Origin: Chengkuizengella sp. SCS-71B
Lineage (GTDB): Bacteria > Bacillota > Bacilli > Paenibacillales > KCTC-33759
Assembly: GCF_040100845.1 (NCBI RefSeq)
Contig: NZ_JAZHSH010000001.1
Span: 3,828,501 to 3,892,500 of the forward strand
Direction: 5' to 3'
DNA length: 64,000 nucleotides
Part shown: one piece after another, positions 1 through 7,447 of the stretch
Layout: each line of letters starts with the position of its first letter
How positions within the stretch are numbered: the first letter of the stretch is position 1
Notes under the pieces: generated by a model
Seen by the model: the letters and a program-made list of their open reading frames with translations, nothing else
Database searches by the model: none
What the model was told of the DNA's origin: nothing
Made by a program: the position numbers and the translations under genes

Positions 1-410
1 CGATTCTCCCAGCCACCTTGATCCTGCAAGGCTTGAGGCAAATCCCAATGATATAATGTACAATACGGTTCAATGCCATTTTCCAATAATTTATCTACAA
101 AATTGTGATAATATTCTAAACCTTTTTGATTGACTTCACCCGTTCCATTAGGAAAAATCCTCGGCCATGAGACAGAAAAACGATACACTTTGATCCCTAA
201 TTGTTTCATTAATTGAATATCTTCTTCATAACGGTGATAACTATCACAAGCTACATCTCCGTTGTCACCCTCAAAGACTTTACCAGGAATTCGAGAAAAT
301 GTATCCCAGATTGACATTCCTCTTCCGTCTTTATCATAAGCCCCTTCGATTTGATAGGCTGCTGTTGCAGTTCCCCATTTAAAATCATTTGGGAATTGTA
401 GTATTGTCAT
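1..410 (-). CDS. Glycoside hydrolase family 1 (beta-glucosidase-like), N-terminal part
   Basis: Translating the minus strand from the ATG at 410-408 gives a protein starting [20 protein letters not shown], the classic GH1 beginning (FxWGxATxxYQIEG), followed by [31 protein letters not shown] and [13 protein letters not shown]1 enzymes cleave beta-linked glucosides or 6-phospho-glucosides in the cytoplasm; the catalytic glutamates and the residues separating glucosidase from phospho-glucosidase lie beyond the window, so substrate is undecided. About 136 residues are visible of a usual ~450. An AGGTGG ribosome binding site lies just before the ATG. It is an open partial gene cut by the window edge, not a broken one. 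Confidence 0.93.
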   Translation of the reverse strand, partial: MTILQFPNDFKWGTATAAYQIEGAYDKDGRGMSIWDTFSRIPGKVFEGDNGDVACDSYHRYEEDIQLMKQLGIKVYRFSVSWPRIFPNGTGEVNQKGLEYYHNFVDKLLENGIEPYCTLYHWDLPQALQDQGGWEN

Positions 411-668
411 TATTCCACCTCATAAAATATTTAATTTTATTGTTCAGCAAAAGAAAATAACATGTATATTTTCATATACTTTAAACTGAATTGCAAATCT
501 CATCTGAACTTTATTATAAAGAATATTAAGTAGTATTGATATTGCCATATTAGGTTTTCATTTATGCTATTTTGGGATTCAATAATAACCTGAAGAAGAA
601 AAGCTCTGATATTAATAGCTATTACTTTTATGATGGACAAAAAGTGTGAGAGTTGGTACTACATGAAT

Positions 669-850
669 TAACGGGAATTTAGGGTCTTATTTATGTAAAT
701 TCACCATACTAAATTAAAATAAGTGGAAATTTTGGTCTTATTTAACTCAATTTTGATCGATTTTTGCATTATTTGCATAAAACCATTGATATAAGACCGT
801 TATTTCCCGCTATTTTAATAAAATCCATAAAAATTATGAAATAAGACCGT
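669..850. repeat. Interleaved inverted/direct repeat array in a gene-free stretch
   Basis: The gap 411-877 holds no convincing gene. Within it, GGTCTTATTT occurs at about 683 and 733, and its reverse complement AAATAAGACC (or a near match) at about 791 and 839. The flanking AACGGGAATT near 670 is mirrored by ATTTCCCGCT near 801. The four copies can form nested stem-loops of roughly 60 to 130 nt. It may be a small non-autonomous element or a large hairpin terminator region behind the acetyltransferase gene. No target-site duplication was identified. Confidence 0.5.
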
Positions 851-877
851 CAGATACCTTTATTTACTTAACTCTAC

Positions 878-1291
878 TTACTCTACCTCAAATTCACAAC
901 GATATCTCTCAACTCCAGGGAATTTTTCACCTAAGCTATATACTGTAAAACCACTGCTGCGATAAAAATCTACTGCATCATCATCCGTTTCAGCCATAAC
1001 TTGAGTTGGTTTTTTTAAGTTTATCATCGCATTGATCATTAAGCTTCCTATTCCTTTATATCGTTGCGGTGGTGAAACAGCGATATGTTTTAACTCCATC
1101 TGGGTTTCATTTATTTGGAAACCTATGATTCCCACAACCTTGTCTTCCTTTTCAAATCCATATATTTCAACATCATTTTCGTTTTTATAATTTTGAATTG
1201 TTTCTTCTAATCTATTGGAATCTGAGAAAGTACAAAGGGCAAGTAATTCAATAATTTCTGACTGGTCTAATTTATTTTTTACATTTATCAT
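878..1291 (-). CDS. GNAT family N-acetyltransferase
   Basis: The 137-aa protein has the GNAT acetyl-CoA loop in IAVSPPQRYKGIGSLMI (about residues 71-87, Q/RxxGxG/A type), preceded by the beta-4 strand ELKHIAV and followed by AETDDDAVDFYRSSGF, the usual motif-B turn. It should transfer acetyl from acetyl-CoA to an amine; the substrate cannot be read. Length is typical for a single-domain GNAT. AAGGAG lies 8-9 nt before the ATG at 1291. It stands alone, separated from the upstream GrpB gene by tandem repeats. Confidence 0.85.
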   Translation of the reverse strand: MINVKNKLDQSEIIELLALCTFSDSNRLEETIQNYKNENDVEIYGFEKEDKVVGIIGFQINETQMELKHIAVSPPQRYKGIGSLMINAMINLKKPTQVMAETDDDAVDFYRSSGFTVYSLGEKFPGVERYRCEFEVE

Positions 1292-1327
1292 TCCATTTGA
1301 CTCCTTTGGTTTTTATCAAATAAAGAT

Positions 1328-1409
1328 GAGTATACAAAAGTTGTTTTATCTAATCTGATTTTACTAAATCTGAGTATACATAAGTTGTTTTATCTGATTT
1401 TACTGAATC
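1328..1409. repeat. Two-copy tandem repeat, ~40 bp unit
   Basis: Copy one at 1328-1371 and copy two at 1372-1409 both start GAGTATACA, share AAGTTGTTTTATCT and end in GATTTTACTRAATC. They differ by a short indel and two substitutions. The array fills the gap between the GrpB gene and the acetyltransferase gene. It looks like a local duplication; no function is visible. Confidence 0.75.
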
Positions 1410-1413
1410 AATA

Positions 1414-1932
1414 TTACATTTCACTATAAAATTTTAATGCCTTCTTTTCTGTTTCTTTAATAAATGTTTCTTTTCCATCTGAATATCGCTCAGGATTGTT
1501 TGAAAATTTATTTGCTAATTCTTCTTTTAAAACTTCATATTCTTTTGCAACTTCAGGGTGAGCTATTAAATAATCACGAAAAGCTAAATGACGCTCTATA
1601 TGTTGATCACCTTTTTGAAATACATGTACATGATGTGATCGATGTTTTTCTCCGCCCTTAGGAAAATATCTGCGACCTGGAATACCAAACTCTCCTCTTG
1701 CTTCATAGCCGATAGCTTCCATTTTTTCATTGAATAAATCTATTTCTTTAATATTTTTTACTACTGGGATGATATCAATGATAGGTTTGGCTTTTAAACC
1801 AGGAACGGAGGTGCTGCCTATATGATGAATTTCTACTAATTGATCTCCGAATATCTCTTTTATTTTCAACGCCTCTTCTTGAAACTTATTTACCCACTCA
1901 TCCTGATAAGGAACTACTTTAATTGTCCTCAT
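1414..1932 (-). CDS. GrpB/UPF0157 family protein (nucleotidyltransferase-fold)
   Basis: The 172-aa protein shows the family signature HIGSTSVPGLKAKPIIDI (about residues 37-54), a degenerate nucleotidyltransferase GS...D motif, followed by RRYFPKGG and HHVHVF (about residues 87-105). Length matches free-standing GrpB proteins. The family's activity is not established, so only the family is called. The ATG at 1932 is preceded by GGAGGGGAG. It is monocistronic or loosely linked with the small genes upstream. Confidence 0.88.
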   Translation of the reverse strand: MRTIKVVPYQDEWVNKFQEEALKIKEIFGDQLVEIHHIGSTSVPGLKAKPIIDIIPVVKNIKEIDLFNEKMEAIGYEARGEFGIPGRRYFPKGGEKHRSHHVHVFQKGDQHIERHLAFRDYLIAHPEVAKEYEVLKEELANKFSNNPERYSDGKETFIKETEKKALKFYSEM

Positions 1933-1981
1933 ATATACTCTCCCCTCCCATTATTTTTAAACCAAAATTAATGTTTTATAG

Positions 1982-2149
1982 TCATTCTTCAAACTGTGAT
2001 TCCTTGAATGATTTTAGCATACGTTTGATTTCTTTCACATCAGTTGCCATTTTTGATGTATCCACTGCCGTACGCACCACATGTTCTATAATTACTATAA
2101 AACCTACAATTAATCCCGCTAGAATTAGTAAAACAACAAAAATATTCAT
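1982..2149 (-). CDS. Small single-pass membrane protein, 55 aa
   Basis: Minus-strand reading from the ATG at 2149 gives 55 residues. It begins MNIFVVLLILAGLIVGFIVI, a membrane helix, followed by a charged amphipathic tail with TAVDTSKMATDVKEIKRML and ending SQFEE. The shape (one N-terminal helix plus short coiled-coil-like tail) is that of many unnamed Bacillales small membrane proteins and resembles the 59-aa protein encoded at 2899-3078. No function is recognised. The ribosome binding site is weak (GGATGGA). It lies between the GrpB gene and an acetyltransferase gene on the same strand. Confidence 0.6.
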   Translation of the reverse strand: MNIFVVLLILAGLIVGFIVIIEHVVRTAVDTSKMATDVKEIKRMLKSFKESQFEE

Positions 2150-2168
2150 TTGAGTCCATCCTAACTTA

Positions 2169-2708
2169 TTAGTTATTCCAATCTTCTTTCAACAAACCAT
2201 AAACAACATGATGAATATAACGATTATTTACCCATTCTGCTTTGCGAATCGTACCTTCCAAATCAAAACCAAGTCTTTCAGGAATCGCTCTGCTCTTCAA
2301 ATTGTTTACACCAACACGTATCTCTATTCGGTTTAATTGTAAATCTTTAAATGAGTAGTTTATCATAGCTTTGCAAGCTTTGGTCATTATCCCTTTACCT
2401 TGTAATGACTCATCTAACCAATATCCTATAGAAGTTTTTTTATTTAACCAATCTAGTCTATGTAAACTTATACAACCAGCAATCCGATCTTTAAAAAAAA
2501 TTCCGCAATCAATCCCATCATTATTTGCGAATTTTTGAAGTGCTGCTTCAATGTACCCTTTTGTATGATCTATTGTATTTCCTTGTACCCAAGGTAACCA
2601 CTCAGATAAATAATCTTGATTACAACTAACTAGATCAAACAGCTGTTCAGCATGTCGAAGTTCTAGTATCCTTATATCCAAATTTTCATCAATGATATGT
2701 TTAAACAT
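2169..2708 (-). CDS. RimJ/RimL-type GNAT acetyltransferase
   Basis: The 179-aa protein resembles YdaF/RimL ribosomal-protein-serine acetyltransferases: IGYWLDESLQGKGIMTKACK (about residues 93-112) is the acetyl-CoA loop, followed by NRIEIRVGVNNLKSRAIPERLGF and GTIRKAEWVN, all usual in this subfamily. The likely target is an N-terminal amine of a protein, but YdaF-like paralogues also modify small molecules. Length is normal. Its start at 2708 lies 17 bp from the stop of the zinc-ribbon gene upstream, so the two may be co-transcribed. Confidence 0.85.
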   Translation of the reverse strand: MFKHIIDENLDIRILELRHAEQLFDLVSCNQDYLSEWLPWVQGNTIDHTKGYIEAALQKFANNDGIDCGIFFKDRIAGCISLHRLDWLNKKTSIGYWLDESLQGKGIMTKACKAMINYSFKDLQLNRIEIRVGVNNLKSRAIPERLGFDLEGTIRKAEWVNNRYIHHVVYGLLKEDWNN

Positions 2709-2725
2709 GATTCCAACTCCAATCG

Positions 2726-2896
2726 TTAACTATCACGTAATTTCAATCCACATGAATTACATTCTTTATTGTTCAAAAATACTTGAGTTCCACAAGCCGG
2801 GCAGCTTTCTTTAGCTATTAATAGTCCGCATTTAGGACACTTTTCTTCATTTAAGAGTATTTTTTTATTGCAATCAGGACAATTATCATATTTCAC
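2726..2896 (-). CDS. Small double zinc-ribbon protein, 56 aa
   Basis: Translation from the GTG at 2896 gives 56 residues with four CxxC knuckles: CPDC, CPKC, CPAC and CNSC. Together they can form two zinc ribbons. The C-terminus is CGLKLRDS. No catalytic domain is present; such proteins usually serve as structural or nucleic-acid-binding adaptors, but the role is unknown. The start is uncertain because the frame stays open upstream for about 24 codons without an ATG. It begins 3 nt after the stop of the 59-aa membrane gene; the two could be one frameshifted membrane-plus-zinc-ribbon gene. Confidence 0.6.
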   Translation of the reverse strand: MKYDNCPDCNKKILLNEEKCPKCGLLIAKESCPACGTQVFLNNKECNSCGLKLRDS

Positions 2897-2898
2897 AG

Positions 2899-3078
2899 TT
2901 AGAAGATATTCTTCCTCTTCCGACTTTCTTCTTGAATTAAACCACTCTTTTCTAACTTTTGATTTAACTGTTTTAATGTTTCAGTTAGTTCTGAATTGTT
3001 GATTGCAGATTGAATGACTACATAAAGTATGAGAAAGAATAAAAACGTAATTATGATATAAATCAATCCCATGATCAT
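2899..3078 (-). CDS. Small membrane protein with coiled-coil tail, 59 aa
   Basis: From the ATG at 3078 (GAGGTG just upstream) the product starts MIMGLIYIIITFLFFLILYV, one membrane helix. A polar segment with SELTETLKQLNQKLEKS looks like a short coiled coil, and the protein ends RKRKNIF. It resembles the neighbouring 55-aa protein in layout. The zinc-ribbon frame follows after 2 nt in another phase. Function is unknown. It may be the N-terminal half of a single split gene. Confidence 0.55.
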   Translation of the reverse strand: MIMGLIYIIITFLFFLILYVVIQSAINNSELTETLKQLNQKLEKSGLIQEESRKRKNIF

Positions 3079-3429
3079 TTCACCTCATTCATAAACTATC
3101 CCATATTATAACACTAATCTCACTCTTCCTTCTCACAAATATCCCAAAATCCCAGCTATAACGGAAATCCAAACACAGGTAAAAAGGATCAAGCAAAAAA
3201 TTTTCAAAAATATTAAATATTATTGATGCTTCTCAGGCTTCTCAGCTAAAAAGAAATTTATATGTACAATTCAATTGCTAGAGTTGGTATTAGAAGATTC
3301 AGGTTTTTAGAAGTGCTTAGATAAAATGGATGGCTTTTTCAGTCTTCATCAGCTTTTTCATTGCTTATGCTTTAAGCTTTTTGATTTATCAAGGGTTGGA
3401 TATTCATAGGATTGTGAAAAAGGAGACTC
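3079..3429. other. Gene-poor gap with a doubtful 39-codon plus-strand frame
   Basis: No well-supported gene lies here. On the plus strand a frame at 3330-3449 begins MAFSVFISFFIAYALSFLIY and ends ETPICRKI. It is hydrophobic and could be a tiny membrane peptide or gene debris, but it has no good ribosome binding site and overlaps the last 20 bp of the converging PAP2 gene. I do not call it a gene. The remainder is AT-rich with no clear terminator. Confidence 0.3.
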
Positions 3430-3936
3430 CTATTTGTAGAAAAATTTAGAGAAACGTGACATTTTTTCAATTACGATACCTGTTAAGCTTCCGAGAATAG
3501 CACTCCCAATAATATCAGAAGGGTAATGATGCCCTACCCAAATTCGTGATATTCCTGTTAACACAGATAGTCCTAACATAATTAATCCAAGGGCACGTTT
3601 GCAAAGAAAAACGGTAGTAGAAATGGCAAACATAAGTATAGTGTGTTTACTAGGAAATGAAGAATCCATCTTTGAGGGAATAAGTAAACGAATACGGTGT
3701 TTCATAAACGGTCGTGGTTTATAATAAAACAATTTTATTAAAGAATTAATCAATAAAGCAACTGTTAAAGATATCACAGCATTTTTAACCATTTTTTTAT
3801 CGGAATGGTTTCGAAACCACATGAAACCTAAAATAAACATAAACATATATCGAACCTTATTTGAAATTAGTATCATTAGAAAATCCGTTAGAGAATAACT
3901 CCCTTTTTTTATATTCCTAGATATTTTATGATCCAT
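3430..3936 (-). CDS. PAP2-family phosphatase, BcrC-like
   Basis: The 168-aa multi-pass membrane protein carries the three PAP2 phosphatase motifs: KLFYYKPRP (KxxxxxxRP, about 68-76), FPSKHT (PSxH, about 94-99) and SRIWVGHHYPSD (SRxxxxxHxxxD, about 129-140). The arrangement and length fit undecaprenyl-diphosphatases of the BcrC/YwoA group, which recycle the lipid carrier for peptidoglycan at the outer membrane face and can raise bacitracin tolerance. Phosphatidylglycerophosphatase activity is an alternative. It is transcribed alone, followed by an AT-rich gap. Confidence 0.8.
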   Translation of the reverse strand: MDHKISRNIKKGSYSLTDFLMILISNKVRYMFMFILGFMWFRNHSDKKMVKNAVISLTVALLINSLIKLFYYKPRPFMKHRIRLLIPSKMDSSFPSKHTILMFAISTTVFLCKRALGLIMLGLSVLTGISRIWVGHHYPSDIIGSAILGSLTGIVIEKMSRFSKFFYK

Positions 3937-4041
3937 AAAAAAGCTCCTAACTTTTTAGATATTTGTACTATTCCCCCCTAAGTAAAAAACATGTAATATA
4001 AAACATAAAAAACGATTCATTGCCTATCTCCATTACCTAAA

Positions 4042-4074
4042 AAACAGACAAGGGAATCTCCCCTTGCCTGTTTC
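4042..4074 (-). terminator. Intrinsic terminator of the DAHP synthase gene
   Basis: ACAGACAAGGG pairs with CCCTTGCCTGT (one mismatch) around a short loop. On the minus strand the stem is followed by TTTTTTAGG. It sits 20 bp beyond the stop of the chorismate mutase/DAHP synthase gene. Confidence 0.85.
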
Positions 4075-4094
4075 ATTTAATTTTAGTAAAAGAT

Positions 4095-5186
4095 TTATGC
4101 CCTTACTGTTGACTTATATAATCCTGATGCTTTTAGTTCATTAAAGAAATCTTGAAACTGTGGAATATCCAATTGCTGCTGTGAATCAGACAAAGCTATT
4201 GGTGGATTAGGATGTACTTCTACCATGACACCGTCTGCACCTGCAGCTAAGGCCGCTTTTGCACATGGCAGTAATATGTCTTTTCTACCTGCTGAGTGAG
4301 TTACATCTACTAGTACAGGTAAATGACTTTCTTGTTTCAAAATAGGTACTGCAGAAATATCTAACGTATTTCTTGTCCATTTTTCATAAGTTCTTATTCC
4401 ACGTTCAATTAACATAACTTGTGTATTTCCTCGAGAAACAATATATTCCGCAGCATGCAGGAACTCTTCCATTGTAGCTGACAATCCTCTTTTAAGTAAA
4501 ACAGGTAGGTTGGATTCGCCCGCTTCCTTTAATAGTTCAAAGTTATGCATATTACGAGCACCAATCTGAATGATATCAATATAATCTGAAGCCATTTCGA
4601 TATGACGAGGATCTACAATTTCACTTATAGTAGTTAGACCAAATTCCTCCCCAACCTTTTTCAATATCTCTAAACCTTCAACACCTAGCCCTTGGAAATC
4701 ATATGGAGAAGTCCTTGGCTTAAATGCTCCACCTCTTAATACAGGTACACCTGATGCTTTAATTGCAGCTCCTACTTCTCTTACTTGCTCATAACTTTCT
4801 ACCGAACATGGACCAGCTATCAATACGGATTCATTCCCACCGATCACAGTACCATCTTCAAGATCGATTACAGTATCCTCTGCCTGTTTCTTTCTACTCA
4901 CCAACAAATGTTTTTTATGCTCTTCAGATTGAAGATCTAAAGATGCTTTAAATATTTGTTTGAACAAATGACGAATCGTTCCGTCTTTAAAAGGACCTTC
5001 ATTTAAAGAAATTAATTCTTCTAACATTTTATTTTCACGTACAGGATCAAATTTAGGCACACCCTGTACTTCTTTAATATCGCCAATTTCTTTAGCGATA
5101 TCGGCACGTTTAGAAATTAATTTTAAAAGTTCTTTATTTATTTGATCCATTTCTTCCCTTAAATGATCTAATTGTATATTAGACAT
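4095..5186 (-). CDS. aroA: Bifunctional chorismate mutase / 3-deoxy-7-phosphoheptulonate synthase
   Basis: The N-terminal ~90 residues are an AroQ-type chorismate mutase ([20 protein letters not shown], then KFDPVRE). The rest is a type I DAHP synthase of the KDO8P-like group: [52 protein letters not shown] and VEVHPNP. It condenses PEP with erythrose 4-phosphate at the entry to the shikimate pathway; the mutase part commonly acts as the allosteric sensor in the Bacillus AroA(G) enzyme. The ATG at 5186 is chosen over the GTG at 5195 because AAGGAG overlaps the latter and sits 8 nt before the former. It is controlled by the T-box leader immediately upstream. The symbol follows B. subtilis usage. 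Confidence 0.95.
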   Translation of the reverse strand: MSNIQLDHLREEMDQINKELLKLISKRADIAKEIGDIKEVQGVPKFDPVRENKMLEELISLNEGPFKDGTIRHLFKQIFKASLDLQSEEHKKHLLVSRKKQAEDTVIDLEDGTVIGGNESVLIAGPCSVESYEQVREVGAAIKASGVPVLRGGAFKPRTSPYDFQGLGVEGLEILKKVGEEFGLTTISEIVDPRHIEMASDYIDIIQIGARNMHNFELLKEAGESNLPVLLKRGLSATMEEFLHAAEYIVSRGNTQVMLIERGIRTYEKWTRNTLDISAVPILKQESHLPVLVDVTHSAGRKDILLPCAKAALAAGADGVMVEVHPNPPIALSDSQQQLDIPQFQDFFNELKASGLYKSTVRA

Positions 5187-5309
5187 TTCTATCACTCCTT
5201 ATTTTATATTAATTTTCGCAGAAAAACATATTTCATCCCTTCTCAACACAATTTAAATATATTTGTTCCTACAGAAATACACTAATGCAGGTTTCAACTT
5301 AACTATTTG

Positions 5310-5650
5310 AGCATTTATTTTAGAAACAAAAAAAGCCTTATCATCCTCAAGGGACGAAAGACCGCGGTACCACCCTAATTAAAAACACGATGTATTAAGA
5401 TTTGCAACATCCATGCTTTTCACTTAAACATGATAACGGTATGAAAACCGGTAACTAATTTTCATGAAACAGTCATTTTTCATCTCGACCCGGGTCTTGA
5501 CCGTTCCACTTATCAAAGTTCGACTCCAGAGTGAACTTCAGCGACAACTTCCAAGGCATGCTTTCAGTCAGTGACTTGCCCTCCCTGTATGGCGTATTCT
5601 CCGCTTACTCTTTCCTTCAACGTCTTTAAACCTTTGTATTAGATTGTAAT
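5310..5650 (-). ncRNA. T-box leader (tRNA-sensing riboswitch), probable Phe specifier
   Basis: On the minus strand AGGGTGGTACCGCGG (5361-5376) is the canonical T-box sequence that pairs with an uncharged tRNA acceptor end. Upstream is a Stem I region with AAGAGTAAG-like and GGGAGGGCAAG elements and GAAGTTCACTC, the usual setting of the specifier loop. TTC at 5535-5533, followed by A, is the likely specifier, so tRNA-Phe would be sensed. Downstream the RNA runs into a T tract (GGCTTTTTTT, about 5328-5337). The system would raise DAHP synthase when phenylalanine is short. The specifier was read by eye, not from a folded model. Confidence 0.9.
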
Positions 5651-5658
5651 TGAAGCTT

Positions 5659-5687
5659 ATTATAACGAATAACCAATAAGATTACAA
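5659..5687 (-). promoter_or_regulatory. Sigma-A-type promoter of the T-box/aroA transcript
   Basis: Minus strand TTGTAA (5687-5682), 17-bp spacer, TATAAT (5664-5659). It is correctly placed just upstream of the T-box Stem I. A near copy of this promoter drives the next gene (see 6453-6481). Confidence 0.75.
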
Positions 5688-5848
5688 CTATTTATTTCTA
5701 TGCGTTTATACAAAAACGCAGTGATCTTAAACATATAGTTTTTTGATATGTTCATGTCTAAGATTAATTATTAAAAAGTATCATATATTCTCCATAAACA
5801 AGGAAAATGTGCATAGATCTATTATTATAAAAAATGGATTGTTGCCAT

Positions 5849-6400
5849 TTATTTATCCTTTGTTTTCAGTACTATATATATGATTAAGATCATACTTAAA
5901 GTAACTATTAGATTTACATACCGTTCTTGAATATAGTATAAATCATACCCAATCATCGATTCAATCCATATCGTTGGCACTTTACCAATAAGGGTTACAA
6001 ACAAAAAATCTAATAACCTCATTTGAACAGCTGATGCTGCAAAGGTAGCAGCTCCTGACGGTACCATTGGTGCAAGTCTAGCTGATAATAAAACAATCGC
6101 TTGTTTCTTCCTAGAGATTCCTTGTAACTTCTTTACCCATTTCCAAGAATGAGAATCCCCTTTCCACTTTCTTAACCCCCAACGATATACTATATAGGCT
6201 GCTCCTGCACCAAGTGTTTCTCCAATAACCGATACAAAAAAACCTAAAACAGGACCAAAAACAACCACGTTTGCACCAGACAGAAAAAGGGATGGCAATA
6301 CACCAACAACACTAATGATGATATTAATGAATAAACTTATTAAAATCGCCCACACGCCAAATTCACGGAGCCATTCCGCTGCTATTTCAAGTTGCAACAT
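5849..6400 (-). CDS. VTT-domain (TVP38/TMEM64, DedA-like) membrane protein
   Basis: The 183-aa multi-pass protein has the VTT/SNARE-associated core: GVLPSLFLSGANVVVFGPVLGF, GETLGAGAAYIVYRWG, then RLAPMVPSGAATFAAS and LIGKVPTIWIES. This family includes lipid-scramblase-like and DedA-related proteins; the cargo here is unknown. The start at 6400 is taken because GAGAGG lies 6 nt before it; an upstream in-frame ATG at 6466 lies inside the promoter. Its 5' region is an edited copy of the aroA promoter and T-box leader. Confidence 0.85.
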   Translation of the reverse strand: MLQLEIAAEWLREFGVWAILISLFINIIISVVGVLPSLFLSGANVVVFGPVLGFFVSVIGETLGAGAAYIVYRWGLRKWKGDSHSWKWVKKLQGISRKKQAIVLLSARLAPMVPSGAATFAASAVQMRLLDFLFVTLIGKVPTIWIESMIGYDLYYIQERYVNLIVTLSMILIIYIVLKTKDK

Positions 6401-6430
6401 GTTTTTTCCTCTCAACTGAATTATATTACA

Positions 6431-6481
6431 AACTTCAGCGACAACGAACTTTATTATAACGAACAAGAAATAAGATTACAA
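6431..6481 (-). promoter_or_regulatory. Promoter with T-box relic, duplicate of the aroA 5' region
   Basis: TTGTAA (6481-6476), 17-bp spacer and TATAAT (6458-6453) nearly repeat the aroA promoter at 5659-5687. Only a few bases downstream, 6431-6445 is identical over 15 bp (aacttcagcgacaac) to 5534-5548 of the T-box Stem I. The T-box antiterminator itself is missing. Confidence 0.7.
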
Positions 6482-6563
6482 CGAAGCGTTTAAACAAAAT
6501 GCTATAACGCTTTAAATTAATAATATATTTTAATGTATTAAAATAGGTTGTAAAGACATAACA

Positions 6564-6598
6564 GAACCAACCATTGTTTTAAAGACAATGGTTGGTTC
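6564..6598 (-). terminator. Intrinsic terminator
   Basis: GAACCAACCATTGT pairs perfectly with ACAATGGTTGGTTC around a 7-nt loop. The stem lies 18 bp beyond the stop of the LiaG-like gene, so it ends that minus-strand transcript. Its 3' T content is modest. Confidence 0.75.
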
Positions 6599-6616
6599 GT
6601 TATTCACTGAACAGTT

Positions 6617-7351
6617 TTAATTACTTACTAACTCCAAATCACCTGTGTTTGAAGAAAGTTTAATGATGGGACCTTTCCCTGTCAAGTAGCTTGGTAAGTC
6701 AATAAATTCTTTCCCTGTGTCCGTATCAAAATCAATTTGTAATGCTTCAGGAGGTTGCTGTGATTTTATCATAATATCACCAGTAACTGATCTTCCAACA
6801 ATATCATCAGTGATTTGCTCTAATTCTAATAAGATTTCACCTGTATCTGTTCTTACATCAAAAGCTCCTTGTAGTACACTTATATTCATATCTCCAGTTA
6901 CTGTCTTTAACACATATTTATTAGATGATACATTATTCATTTCAACACTTGCAGACTCCGTATGTACCTGAAATTCTGCAAATTCTGTTTTTGGCACTTT
7001 TACGATTAGATCGTATTCAGTATACAAGTCAAATAATTTCCCTTTAGATTTTTTAACTTCTATATAGGCTTGACCATTAGATTCCTCAACATCTAATTCA
7101 TAGTTGTTTTCTGTTTTTTTTGTTGTTTTCCCTTTCATTTGAACTTCAATTTGATTTCCTTCAGATTGCACAATTTGAACTGTTCCTACTGGTGAGATAA
7201 CTTGAACATGATCAATATTTGCAACAGATAGTGATTCTTCAACTTCGAAATCTACTAAATTAAGCTCCGATTCTCCTTGAAAAAACCAAAATAGATTTGC
7301 AACACCAATAATCGCTATAATTAAAATTGATAATAGTATAACCTTTTTCAT
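6617..7351 (-). CDS. LiaG-like membrane-anchored DUF4097 protein
   Basis: An N-terminal helix (VILLSILIIAIIGVANLFWF) anchors an extracellular beta-solenoid-like domain with the repeated DUF4097 pattern: VKTVTGDMNISVLQG, VRTDTGEILLELEQ, GRSVTGDIMIKSQ and LSSNTGDLELVSN. The layout is that of B. subtilis LiaG and related putative adhesins. Catalytic residues are absent and the role is unknown, though LiaG homologues accompany cell-envelope stress genes. About 244 residues from the ATG at 7351; an upstream GTG overlaps the AGGTGG site and is rejected. No liaFSR genes are adjacent. It lies directly downstream of the lipopeptide operon on the same strand; no terminator is clear between them. Confidence 0.75.
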   Translation of the reverse strand: MKKVILLSILIIAIIGVANLFWFFQGESELNLVDFEVEESLSVANIDHVQVISPVGTVQIVQSEGNQIEVQMKGKTTKKTENNYELDVEESNGQAYIEVKKSKGKLFDLYTEYDLIVKVPKTEFAEFQVHTESASVEMNNVSSNKYVLKTVTGDMNISVLQGAFDVRTDTGEILLELEQITDDIVGRSVTGDIMIKSQQPPEALQIDFDTDTGKEFIDLPSYLTGKGPIIKLSSNTGDLELVSN

Positions 7352-7447
7352 ATAAATTTTTTCCACCTATCATTATAAAATTTAGTTCCATATACAAATT
7401 ATATTTTATTTATTTCTATTTATGAAAAAAATTAACAAAATATTTAT

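Noticed and set aside
1328-1409. CRISPR array
   Set aside because: Only two adjacent imperfect copies with no spacer and no cas genes; a simple tandem duplication.
1923-2153. 76-codon plus-strand frame
   Set aside because: Antisense to the GrpB start and the 55-aa membrane gene, which have better coding character and fit the local strand.
5310-5650. Small protein genes in the aroA upstream region
   Set aside because: The region is explained by a T-box leader; no frame has a start, ribosome binding site and coding character.
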